A DNA stretch of 5,130 nucleotides from Pseudomonadota bacterium (GTDB lineage Bacteria > Pseudomonadota > Gammaproteobacteria > Burkholderiales > Burkholderiaceae). The notes under the pieces are model-generated. The model searched no databases. It saw only the letters and a list, made by a program, of their open reading frames with translations, and was not told the origin of the DNA. Below, one piece after another: positions 1 to 5,130 of the stretch. Position 1 is the stretch's first letter, and every line of letters begins with the position of its first letter. The position numbers and the translations under genes are program-made. Location of the stretch: assembly GCA_021783435.1 (NCBI GenBank), contig JAJXUC010000204.1:1-5130 (forward strand), written 5' to 3'.

Positions 1-344
1 GGAAAAGTCTGCAACCATATTTCGCCATCGGCATCATGAATGCCCTGTTCGTGCAGCAATCCCAGGAGCCAGCCCAGGCTGTCGTTTCCGCCATCGCCAT
101 GATCGCGGTCGTGAAAGCTCACCGCCGCAGCGCGGTTGCGCGCGATCGGCAACAGGCCAGGGTCGCGCGCAAGGGTGCGCATCGGCAGGAGGAGGAAGAA
201 CACGCGGTAGGCGAAACGGTTGACGACCGGGCGCAGCCGTGTGTGACGGACCATGCCCATGGCAATCTGCGGCAGCGCCGGTTTGCCACAGCAGGCAGAC
301 GGCTCTGAGGTGGGGACGCGCTGCAGGCTCCATGCCTCGCTCAT
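1..344 (-). CDS. DUF1365 family protein, 5' part (cut by the window edge)
   Basis: The first 114 codons of a DUF1365 protein are present; the rest lies beyond base 1. I read the frame directly. After a 30-residue leader come VRHTRLRPVVNRFAYRVF (about residues 32-49), a hydrophobic FFLLLPM, then FHDRDHGDG (78-86) and DADGEIWLQTF at the cut. These are the family's conserved blocks. The start is the ATG at 344-342. GAGGT lies six bases upstream and the ATG shares its A with the stop of the oxidoreductase (TGATG), so the two are probably translationally coupled. Met29 and Met31 are alternative starts without such support. The biochemical function of DUF1365 is not firmly known. Its genes usually sit between this FAD oxidoreductase and a cyclopropane-fatty-acid-synthase-like methyltransferase, so a role in membrane lipid modification is inferred. 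The leader contains a Cys-Cys pair and is less typical than the rest. Confidence 0.9.
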   Translation of the reverse strand, partial: MSEAWSLQRVPTSEPSACCGKPALPQIAMGMVRHTRLRPVVNRFAYRVFFLLLPMRTLARDPGLLPIARNRAAAVSFHDRDHGDGGNDSLGWLLGLLHEQGIHDADGEIWLQTF

Positions 345-1678
345 CACATCACCTCAGCCTGTATTGCGGGCACGCTTTCCAGGGCATGGCGACTGGCCTG
401 GGCGAGCAGGGCATTGGCCGCTGCATAGCCTGCCTTCAGGCCGTCTTCATGAAAACCGTAGCCACACCATGCGCCGCAATAGAAGGTTCGGCGTCTGCCC
501 TGCAGTTCGGGAATGCGAGACTGCGCTGCGATCGCTGCGGCATCGAACACCGGATGGGCGTAGTCGATTTGACGCAGAACGCTCGACGGCTCGGGTTCGC
601 GCACCGGGTTCATGGTGACCATGACAGGCCGGTCGAATGGCACGGGCTGCAACTTGTTGATCAGATAGTGCAGACAGACGGTCGGCTGCACGGCTCGGCC
701 GAGATTGGCGCACTCCGATGGCATGGCGCTTTCATAATTCCATGCAGCCCACGCCCTAGGGTTTCGCGGCAGCAGGTGGGTGTCGGTATGCAACACTGCA
801 CGATTAGGCTGGTAGCGTATGGCGCCAAGGACCTCGCGTTCGGTCTGGCTCGCATCGGCCAGAAGGGCCAATGCCTGATCGCTGTGGCAGGCGAGAATGA
901 CGTGATCGAACCATTCCGTGCCGGTGTCCGTGGACACTTCGACGCCCATATCGAAGCGCTTGACGCGCCGGACCGGGGTGTTCAGGCGCGCATCGGGCAG
1001 CCTGGCGACGATGCGCTCGACATACTGTCGCGCACCGCCGCGCACAGTCAGCCACTGTGGACGCTTCGTCACCTGCAGCAGGCCGTGGTTGTGACAAAAG
1101 CGCGCCATCGTGGCGACCGGAAAATCGAGCATTTGAGACGTGGGGCAAGACCAGATACAGGCCGCCATGGGCAGGAGATATCCATGCGCGAAATCGTCGC
1201 TGTATCGGCCTGCGCGCAGAAAATCTCTCACGCTGCGCGTGTCCACCAAAGCGTGGCGAGCGGCCTCGGCCAGCAGTGTTGCTTCACGGTTGAAGCGCAG
1301 AATGTCGCCCAGCATGCGCCAAAAACGCGGGCGCAACAGGTTCGCGCGTTGGGCGAACACGGTGTTCAGATTGGCTCCGCTCCACTCCAAGCGCCTCCCC
1401 CCGGGATGCAGGCGCTGGACCGAAAAGGACATGTCTGACTCGGCAATCGGAATGCGCAGTTCCGTGAACAGGCTGAGCAGGCCGGGGTAGGTACGGCGAT
1501 TGAGCACGAGAAAACCGGTGTCGACCGGATAGGTCATGCCCCCCACAGTGGCATCGACCGTGTGGGTGTGGCCTCCGAAGTGACTGCCGGCTTCGAACAC
1601 GGTCAGTTGCGCATGCTCCTTTAAGCGCCAGGCTGCAGCGAGACCTGAAATGCCGGTGCCGACAATGGCGATGCGCAT
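344..1678 (-). CDS. FAD-dependent oxidoreductase, amine-oxidase-like (COG2907 type)
   Basis: This 444-residue flavoprotein begins with a Rossmann fold: MRIAIVGTGISGL (GxGxxG at 7-12), an acidic strand end at Glu29 (VFEA) that would hold the FAD ribose, and the GGHTHTV loop (35-41). The C-terminal FAD-binding motif is FYCGAWCGYGFHEDG (399-413), followed by the helix KAGYAAANAL. Length and motifs fit the 'NAD/FAD-binding protein' group of the amine oxidase superfamily. The substrate is unknown; related genes neighbour DUF1365 and cyclopropane-synthase-like genes, so lipid chemistry is the likely setting. I chose the ATG at 1678-1676 because GGGAG lies six bases upstream. The GTG one codon earlier (1681) would leave only three bases of spacing. 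The stop overlaps the DUF1365 start by one base, so the two form an operon. There is no signal peptide, so the protein is cytoplasmic or peripheral to the membrane. Confidence 0.92.
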   Translation of the reverse strand: MRIAIVGTGISGLAAAWRLKEHAQLTVFEAGSHFGGHTHTVDATVGGMTYPVDTGFLVLNRRTYPGLLSLFTELRIPIAESDMSFSVQRLHPGGRRLEWSGANLNTVFAQRANLLRPRFWRMLGDILRFNREATLLAEAARHALVDTRSVRDFLRAGRYSDDFAHGYLLPMAACIWSCPTSQMLDFPVATMARFCHNHGLLQVTKRPQWLTVRGGARQYVERIVARLPDARLNTPVRRVKRFDMGVEVSTDTGTEWFDHVILACHSDQALALLADASQTEREVLGAIRYQPNRAVLHTDTHLLPRNPRAWAAWNYESAMPSECANLGRAVQPTVCLHYLINKLQPVPFDRPVMVTMNPVREPEPSSVLRQIDYAHPVFDAAAIAAQSRIPELQGRRRTFYCGAWCGYGFHEDGLKAGYAAANALLAQASRHALESVPAIQAEVM

Positions 1679-1870
1679 CACACACTCCCGGAGAGCTGGG
1701 CGTGAATCTGGCTACGCCGCACAACCCTGGAACCGGGGCGCAGCCATGACAGGTAAGCCGGGTTTCCCAAGCCGAGCGTGTGTCGCGGCAGTGCCGTTGT
1801 TTCGGTGCGGAAAAATCGCAGAGTTCTCATGGCCGGCCGGTTCGAGCAGCGAGGAAATGGAAATCCGGCG

Positions 1871-1886
1871 GCGCTGGCGACAGCGC
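1871..1886. repeat. GC-rich stem-loop downstream of folE2
   Basis: This is a perfect inverted repeat, GCGCTG / CAGCGC, with a four-base loop. It lies about 50 bases past the folE2 stop. On the minus strand it is followed by CGCCGGATTTCC, so there is no proper T-run. It could help end the folE2 transcript or be chance in GC-rich DNA. Confidence 0.3.
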
Positions 1887-1908
1887 AGCACGCCCGGGGC
1901 ATACCGAG

Positions 1909-1927
1909 GCATACGAGATTCGTACGC
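1909..1927 (-). terminator. Possible stem-loop terminator or attenuator after folE2
   Basis: Read on the minus strand, GCGTACGA and TCGTATGC form an 8-bp stem (one G-U pair) closed by a three-base loop, starting nine bases after the folE2 stop codon. The G-U pair is valid only in minus-strand RNA, which fits a folE2 3' element. There is no T-run after it, so factor-independent termination is doubtful. Confidence 0.3.
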
Positions 1928-1935
1928 AACTGGAT

Positions 1936-2760
1936 TCATGCCTCGCGCACGAAATCGATGCGCGCATAGGCCGAGTGGTTATGGATGGACTCGAAGTTCT
2001 CCGATTCCACCGTGAATGCATCCACGCGCGCATCCGACTGCAGTGCCAGAGCCACGTCCCGCACCAGATCCTCGACAAACTTGGGGTTGTCATAGGCGCG
2101 TTCGGTCACGTACTTCTCATCCGGCCTCTTGAGCAGGCCCCAAAGTTCACAAGAGGCGCTGTTTTCGGCCACCCGCACGATGTCATCCAAACGCATCGGG
2201 GCCTTGGTCTCGACCTTCAGGGTCAGATGTGACCGCTGGTTGTGCGCGCCGTAATTGGAAATCTCGCGCGAGCATGGGCACAGGCTCGTGACCGGAACTT
2301 GCAACGTCATGTGCACCTGTGCTGGGGCTCCGACGCAACCCGTCACATGGAAGCTGGCCTCATAATCCATCAGGCTGCTCACACCCGAGACCGGCGCCAC
2401 CTTGCGCATGAAATAGGTGAACGTCAGGGTGATCTCGCCCTGTTGGGCACCCAGCCGCTCAAGCATGCGCTCCAACATGCCACGCAGCGTTGCGGGATCG
2501 AGGGGGACGCCTGCGTGCGCCTCGAGAATTTCGACAAAGCGCGACATGTGCGTGCCTTTCACGTCGGAGGGCAACGCCACGAACATGTCGAATGTGGCCA
2601 CGCTGGGCTGCGTGCCGCCATCTGCCGTGCGGACGAGCACCGGATGACGCACGCCCTTGACACCTACGCGCTGAATCGGCAGGTTGCGTCGGTCGCCAGT
2701 GGATTGAATATCCGGCAATGTCCTGGTTTCGCTTGCGAAGAAGTGTTCCGGGGCGTTCAT
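1936..2760 (-). CDS. folE2: GTP cyclohydrolase IB (FolE2, COG1469)
   Basis: This enzyme turns GTP into dihydroneopterin triphosphate plus formate, the first step of folate and other pterin pathways, in the cytoplasm. The 274 residues match the type IB family along their whole length. The hallmark is [11 protein letters not shown] (158-168) with Cys161, followed by GAHNQRSH (171-178) with His173, Glu215 in [10 protein letters not shown], and [11 protein letters not shown] (252-262). Relative to the Neisseria gonorrhoeae enzyme, whose metal ligands I recall as Cys147, His159 and Glu201, all three fall at a constant offset of 14, so the active site looks intact. The start at 2760 is favoured by AAGGA six bases upstream and by the family-like N-terminus MNAPEHF; the longer frame to 2862 adds 34 atypical residues. 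FolE2 does not depend on zinc and is often Zur-controlled, but I see no Zur-like box in the gap upstream. It sits 129 bases downstream of the peroxidase gene in the same direction. Confidence 0.96.
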   Translation of the reverse strand: MNAPEHFFASETRTLPDIQSTGDRRNLPIQRVGVKGVRHPVLVRTADGGTQPSVATFDMFVALPSDVKGTHMSRFVEILEAHAGVPLDPATLRGMLERMLERLGAQQGEITLTFTYFMRKVAPVSGVSSLMDYEASFHVTGCVGAPAQVHMTLQVPVTSLCPCSREISNYGAHNQRSHLTLKVETKAPMRLDDIVRVAENSASCELWGLLKRPDEKYVTERAYDNPKFVEDLVRDVALALQSDARVDAFTVESENFESIHNHSAYARIDFVREA

Positions 2761-2838
2761 CTGCTGTCCTTTCAAGAAGCAGCACCTTGCGTGCAAATCC
2801 GTGAGGATGTGCCGTGGGTGGTCGGTTGCGGTTTGCCG

Positions 2839-2858
2839 CTGCATGCAGCAGCATGCAG
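2839..2858. repeat. Perfect 8-bp hairpin between the peroxidase gene and folE2
   Basis: CTGCATGC and GCATGCAG form a perfect 8-bp stem with a four-base loop. The first arm plus the next two bases is also a 10-bp self-palindrome (2839-2848), and GCATGCAG recurs exactly 10 bases apart. The hairpin lies about 31 bases past the peroxidase stop and about 80 bases before folE2. There is no T-run on either side, so it is not a standard terminator. It might be an mRNA processing or stability element, or a protein site; the role is unknown. Confidence 0.4.
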
Positions 2859-2889
2859 ACACGCAATGTGGCGGCTCGCAGCGATACCC

Positions 2890-3474
2890 CTACTGCTTGA
2901 GTAGGGCTTGAATCTTTGCGACGAAATCCTTGTTTTCGGGCGTGGTGAGGCTCGAATAAACGCCGGCAACCTTGCCATCACGGCCGATCAGATACTTGTA
3001 GAAATTCCATTTCGGTTGATCACCCGTGGCCATGATGAGTTTTTTATAGAAACCGTTCGGCTTCGGTTCGGTCACGTGCGAGGGTGCGAACATGGGAAAT
3101 TGGACGTCATAGGTATCTTGGCAAAACGCGGCGATCTTGCCCGGATCCTTCATTTCCTGATTGAAGTCATTGGACGGAAAACCCAGCACCACGAGGCCTT
3201 GGTGTCCGTATTGCCGGTAAAGGGCCTCCAAACCTTTGTATTGCGGCGTAAAGCCGCAGTAACTCGCTGTATTGACCACCAGCACAACTTTGCCGGCGTA
3301 CTGGCAGAGGTCGATGGGTTTGTCGTCTTGCAGGCGCGGGAATGTCTGGTTCAACAGGGACGGGCATGCGCCCGTTGCGGCAGGCTGGGCAACAGGCGGC
3401 GTGGCGTGCGCATTGAGATCCAGCGCGATCCAACTGGATAGAGCGGCAACAGCAAGAATTTTGAGATGACGCAT
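2890..3474 (-). CDS. Glutathione peroxidase family protein, exported
   Basis: This thiol peroxidase reduces hydrogen or organic peroxides with glutathione or, more often in bacteria, thioredoxin. The 194 residues start with a signal peptide: MRHLK, a hydrophobic core, and a likely cut after NAHA (residues 21-24). The protein therefore probably works in the periplasm. The peroxidatic Cys73 lies in NTASYCGFTPQY (68-79). WNF at 156-158 supplies the conserved Trp and Asn. The usual FPCNQF loop reads FPSNDF (99-104), so Asp103 replaces the catalytic Gln; this variant is known in bacterial members. Cys118 (AFCQDTY) is a candidate resolving cysteine. The start at 3474 is supported by TGGAG seven bases upstream and by the signal peptide; the longer frame to 3648 would run through the operator region. 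It is the first gene of the minus-strand run, divergent from the LitR-type regulator, and so the most likely direct target of that regulator. Confidence 0.93.
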   Translation of the reverse strand: MRHLKILAVAALSSWIALDLNAHATPPVAQPAATGACPSLLNQTFPRLQDDKPIDLCQYAGKVVLVVNTASYCGFTPQYKGLEALYRQYGHQGLVVLGFPSNDFNQEMKDPGKIAAFCQDTYDVQFPMFAPSHVTEPKPNGFYKKLIMATGDQPKWNFYKYLIGRDGKVAGVYSSLTTPENKDFVAKIQALLKQ

Positions 3475-3525
3475 GGGACTACTCCAGTGAAGGGCGATAC
3501 GTGTGGTTGTCAGAATGATGCAGGA

Positions 3526-3536
3526 TGTCCAGGACA
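3526..3536. promoter_or_regulatory. Secondary 11-bp palindrome, candidate operator half of a tandem pair
   Basis: TGTCC-A-GGACA is a perfect inverted repeat with a one-base centre at 3531. Together with the following AAA it repeats the right-hand part of the 23-bp palindrome: 12 of 13 bases match between 3527-3539 and 3558-3570. The centres are 31 bp apart, close to three helical turns, so two bound proteins would face the same side of the DNA. A weaker copy, TGTCCTGGGCC, lies at 3623-3633. Confidence 0.6.
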
Positions 3537-3550
3537 AAAAAGTCTGACGC

Positions 3551-3573
3551 CAATTTTGTCCTGGACAAAATTG
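3551..3573. promoter_or_regulatory. Perfect 23-bp palindrome, candidate operator of the LitR-type regulator
   Basis: The 11-base arms CAATTTTGTCC and GGACAAAATTG are exact reverse complements around a single T at 3562. The site lies 77 bases upstream of the peroxidase start and 132 bases upstream of the regulator start. Dyad symmetry of this size in a divergent region next to a MerR-type gene is what one expects of its operator, and would let it control both itself and the peroxidase gene. Binding is inferred from position and symmetry only. AT-rich flanks next to a GTCC/GGAC core set it apart from the surrounding GC-rich DNA. Confidence 0.7.
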
Positions 3574-3704
3574 TGGTTTTTCCGAGCCCTCTCCATGCCC
3601 GCCTACGATTAGGGCCAATGCCTGTCCTGGGCCGGGAATCAAGCACATCAGACTTCATACGCCATGGCCGACGTTTTGGATGCAAGTCAGACCACCATTC
3701 CTCG

Positions 3705-4667
3705 ATGAACGACCGCACCTCTCCAGTCACCCTATCCGACATGAGCATCGCCGCTGTTGAGCGCGACACCGGCATTCCGAAAGACACGCTGAGAGTGTGG
3801 GAGCGGCGCTACGGGTTTCCGATGCCATTGCGCGATGCGCTGCAGGAACGGCTGTATCCGGTCGATCAGGTGAAAAAGCTGCACTTGATCAAGCGCCTGA
3901 TGGCCGCAGGACACAGGCCCGGCCGCATCGTCGCGCGGCCGGTGGAAGAACTCCAGGCTCTGGCACGCGAATCCCTGCAGGCGTCGACGCCTCCCGCCGC
4001 CGTGCGCGCAATCGATGCTTTCAAATCAGGCTCGAAGCATTACCTTCGCATCGTCAAGCAGCATGATGCAGAGCGGCTCAAGCGTGAGTTGATGCAAACC
4101 CAGATGCGCTTGGGCCTGGGACGTTTTGTCACTGAAATCGTCGCCCCCCTGGTGGCCGACGTTGGCGAGGCCTGGATGCGCGGAGATCTGGAGATCTTCG
4201 AGGAGCATCAGTTCTCGGAAACGCTGCACCGCGTGCTGCGCGCCGCCATTTCGGCCGTACCGGGACCCGAATCACCCGAGGCGGCGCGTCCCCGCGTGCT
4301 GCTCACCACCATCCCCCACGAACCCCATGGGCTGGGGCTGCTCATGGTCGAGGCCATGCTCGCGCTCGAAGGTTGCCACTGTGTCTCGCTGGGCGTGCAA
4401 ACGCCAGTGTCGAGCATGTTGCTTGCCGCACAGGCACACCATGCCGATGTGCTGGCGCTGAGCTTTTCCGCACTACCCACCCAGACGCAAGTCCTGGAAG
4501 CATTGACCGAACTCCGCGGCCGGCTGCCGCAGACCATTGAGGTATGGGCCGGGGGTTCGTCTCCTGCGCTCAAACGCGCGCCGACCGGTGTGCGCGTCGC
4601 ACGCGAGCTGCCCAGTCTGCCCGGCGCCGTCCGCACATGGCGACAAACCCATCCTCCAGGCAGTTGA
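3705..4667 (+). CDS. litR: MerR-family regulator with cobalamin-binding domain (LitR/CarH photoreceptor type)
   Basis: This 320-residue protein joins a MerR DNA-binding domain to a B12-binding sensor. Residues 13-75 carry the helix-turn-helix and wing: MSIAAVERDTGI, TLRVWERRYGFP (28-39), ERLYPVDQVKKL and LIKRLMAAGHRPGRIV. A helical-bundle cap (about 110-185) has W-x9-EH exactly (Trp157, Glu167, His168). The Rossmann-like B12 domain has TTIPHEPHGLG (201-211) with the E-x-H-x2-G motif and His208 as predicted lower cobalt ligand, then SAL (255-257) and WAGG (281-284), spaced as in cobalamin folds. Characterised LitR/CarH proteins repress in the dark with adenosylcobalamin and release DNA in light. 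The ATG at 3705 gives a short tail ahead of the domain; Met13 (3741) is a possible later start, and neither has a clear ribosome binding site. The frame to 3525 is rejected because it crosses the operators. Divergent from the peroxidase gene, it probably regulates that gene and itself. Confidence 0.93.
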   Translation: MNDRTSPVTLSDMSIAAVERDTGIPKDTLRVWERRYGFPMPLRDALQERLYPVDQVKKLHLIKRLMAAGHRPGRIVARPVEELQALARESLQASTPPAAVRAIDAFKSGSKHYLRIVKQHDAERLKRELMQTQMRLGLGRFVTEIVAPLVADVGEAWMRGDLEIFEEHQFSETLHRVLRAAISAVPGPESPEAARPRVLLTTIPHEPHGLGLLMVEAMLALEGCHCVSLGVQTPVSSMLLAAQAHHADVLALSFSALPTQTQVLEALTELRGRLPQTIEVWAGGSSPALKRAPTGVRVARELPSLPGAVRTWRQTHPPGS

Positions 4668-4668
4668 C

Positions 4669-4705
4669 CGGAGTGATCCGTGTCGAGCCGACGCGAATCA
4701 CTCCG
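4669..4705 (+). terminator. Long hairpin directly after the regulator, probable transcript end
   Basis: CGGAGTGAT (4669-4677) pairs perfectly with ATCACTCCG (4697-4705). Inside it a second stem, CGTGTCG / CGACGCG with one G-U pair, closes on the loop AGC. The whole 37-base element folds into one rod with a single C-A mismatch. It starts two bases after the regulator stop codon. No T-run follows (CTTACAC), so it may protect the 3' end or act with Rho rather than be a classical intrinsic terminator. Confidence 0.5.
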
Positions 4706-4715
4706 CTTACACGGC

Positions 4716-4797
4716 GGCAAGGCCTGTCGATCTCACAAGCGCCGGGGCTGCGGCATCAGGAGCTACGCCGGGCGCCCCGGCGTCACGCAGCCTTGCC
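4716..4797. repeat. Nested inverted repeats in the convergent gap
   Basis: A perfect 8-bp hairpin (ACGCCGGG / CCCGGCGT, loop CGC) lies at 4765-4783. Around it, GGCTGCG (4746-4752) pairs with CGCAGCC (4786-4792). GGCAAGGC (4716-4723) pairs with GCCTTGCC (4790-4797), competing for the same right arm. The ClC gene ends at 4816 on the minus strand, so this could be its 3' end structure. No T-run is present. I find no match to a riboswitch, tRNA or attC site that I know. Confidence 0.45.
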
Positions 4798-4815
4798 AAG
4801 GGTGCGCCAGCTTCC

Positions 4816-5130
4816 TCATGGCGTCTTGCTGGCGCCTTGCGCAACGGGAACGTCGTCCGATTGACGGTCTGGGCCAGCATCGATCGAAACCGCATCGGCA
4901 TTGAGAAACGTGCCGGTGGATTGTTCCGGCGCGCTGTGCTCTCCCTCTTTCAACCCCAACGCCTCGGCATAGACCGAGCGATGGCGCAGCAGGCTGCCGA
5001 TGACCGAGGCAATGACGCAAGCCGGCATGGCGGCCATCACCACGTTGTAGTTGCGGGTGATCTCGAACACCATGATGGCCGACATCGCCGGCGCGTGCGT
5101 GGTGGCCGCCAGCAGGCTGCCCATGCCGAC
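4816..5130 (-). CDS. ClC-family chloride channel/transporter, C-terminal end (cut by the window edge)
   Basis: The last 104 codons of a ClC protein are present; the start lies beyond base 5130. The readable part begins VGMGSLLAATTHAPAMSAIMVFEITRNYN, the conserved late transmembrane block of the family (GxGALLAxxTxAPxxAIxMxFE). It continues through a hydrophobic helix, VVMAAMPACVIASVIGSLL, and RHRSVYAEAL, where the conserved family Tyr that lines the anion path is expected. About 46 polar residues follow, with no CBS domain, so this is a short bacterial form similar to ClcB. ClC proteins move chloride across the inner membrane, as channels or as chloride/proton exchangers. Channel versus exchanger cannot be told because the gating and proton glutamates lie in the missing part. 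It runs convergently toward the regulator, separated by the hairpin-rich gap, and is probably a separate transcription unit. Confidence 0.9.
   Translation of the reverse strand, partial: VGMGSLLAATTHAPAMSAIMVFEITRNYNVVMAAMPACVIASVIGSLLRHRSVYAEALGLKEGEHSAPEQSTGTFLNADAVSIDAGPDRQSDDVPVAQGASKTP

Larger units (their letters stand above)
1679..1935. other. Intergenic gap between folE2 and the oxidoreductase
   Basis: This gap of 257 bases separates two co-directional minus-strand genes. It holds two small stem-loops near folE2, an 8-bp GGCCGGCC palindrome at 1831-1838, and the ribosome binding site of the oxidoreductase at about 1685-1689. I could not place a convincing -35/-10 pair for the oxidoreductase on the minus strand. 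One minus-strand open frame (ATG at 1830, stop at 1678) encodes 50 residues beginning MRTLRFFRTETT. Its stop overlaps the oxidoreductase ATG as TGATG, but no ribosome binding site precedes it and I recognise no homologue. It is noted as possible only. Confidence 0.6.
3475..3704. promoter_or_regulatory. Divergent promoter region between the peroxidase gene and the regulator
   Basis: These 230 bases must hold the start signals for both divergent genes. The region contains the palindromes listed separately. A weak -10-like TACGAT (3604-3609) faces the regulator without a good -35 partner. On the minus strand CATCAT (3520-3515) is a weak -10 candidate for the peroxidase gene. Neither is convincing, so an alternative (for example ECF-type) sigma factor is possible but not shown. 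The peroxidase ribosome binding site lies at about 3482-3486. Confidence 0.6.

Noticed and set aside
239..1438. 399-codon open frame on the plus strand
   Set aside because: It lies wholly antisense to the oxidoreductase and DUF1365 genes. Its translation has no recognisable domain and reads like the shadow of a high-GC gene.
1712..1939. 75-codon minus-strand frame whose ATG overlaps the folE2 stop (ATGA)
   Set aside because: The only purine-rich stretch (GAGG) is too close to the ATG, the composition is not protein-like, and no homologue is recognised.
2761..2862. FolE2 start at 2862 with a 34-residue Cys-rich leader
   Set aside because: The family begins near MNAPEHF, and AAGGA is correctly spaced before that ATG.
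2242..2904. 220-codon open frame on the plus strand over folE2
   Set aside because: It is antisense to the well-conserved FolE2 and shows no domain; such shadows are expected in GC-rich DNA.
3475..3648. Peroxidase start at 3648, giving 252 residues
   Set aside because: It would bury the signal peptide inside the protein and overlap the palindromes; the ATG at 3474 has a good ribosome binding site.
3525..3704. Regulator start at 3525, giving 380 residues
   Set aside because: The extra 60 residues are translated from the palindromic control region and do not match the MerR family, whose domain begins near Met13 of the shorter form.
4706..4815. Riboswitch, tRNA remnant or integron attC site in the convergent gap
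   Set aside because: No conserved riboswitch core, no T-loop motif, and no attC-type core sites were found, only nested GC-rich inverted repeats.

Overview
The window is GC-rich, tightly packed bacterial DNA. Codon use, a FolE2-type GTP cyclohydrolase and a MerR/B12 regulator of the type common in Burkholderiales point to a betaproteobacterium of that order. A Thiomonas-like host is a guess only. No phage, IS, CRISPR, tRNA or rRNA signal is visible.

Layout from left to right: (1) the 5' part of a DUF1365 gene, cut by the left edge, minus strand; (2) an FAD-dependent amine-oxidase-like oxidoreductase (COG2907 type), minus strand, whose stop codon shares one base with the DUF1365 start; (3) a 257-base gap with two small stem-loops; (4) folE2, minus strand; (5) a 129-base gap with a perfect 8-bp hairpin; (6) a glutathione peroxidase with a signal peptide, minus strand; (7) a 230-base divergent control region with a perfect 23-bp palindrome and a related 11-bp palindrome 31 bp away; (8) a MerR-type regulator with a cobalamin-binding domain of the LitR/CarH photoreceptor class, plus strand; (9) a 148-base convergent gap rich in hairpins; (10) the C-terminal end of a ClC-family chloride channel, minus strand, cut by the right edge.

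The most coherent reading is a light or photo-oxidative-stress locus. The regulator carries the full B12 signature of LitR/CarH proteins (W-x9-EH and E-x-H-x2-G), which in characterised members bind DNA with adenosylcobalamin in the dark and let go in light. It is divergent to a run of four minus-strand genes for peroxide detoxification (glutathione peroxidase), pterin/folate supply (FolE2), and a DUF1365/FAD-oxidoreductase pair usually found with cyclopropane-fatty-acid-synthase-like lipid methyltransferases. The palindromes between the regulator and the peroxidase gene are the obvious operator candidates. Whether all four minus-strand genes share one transcript cannot be decided from sequence alone. 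The ClC gene is probably unrelated.
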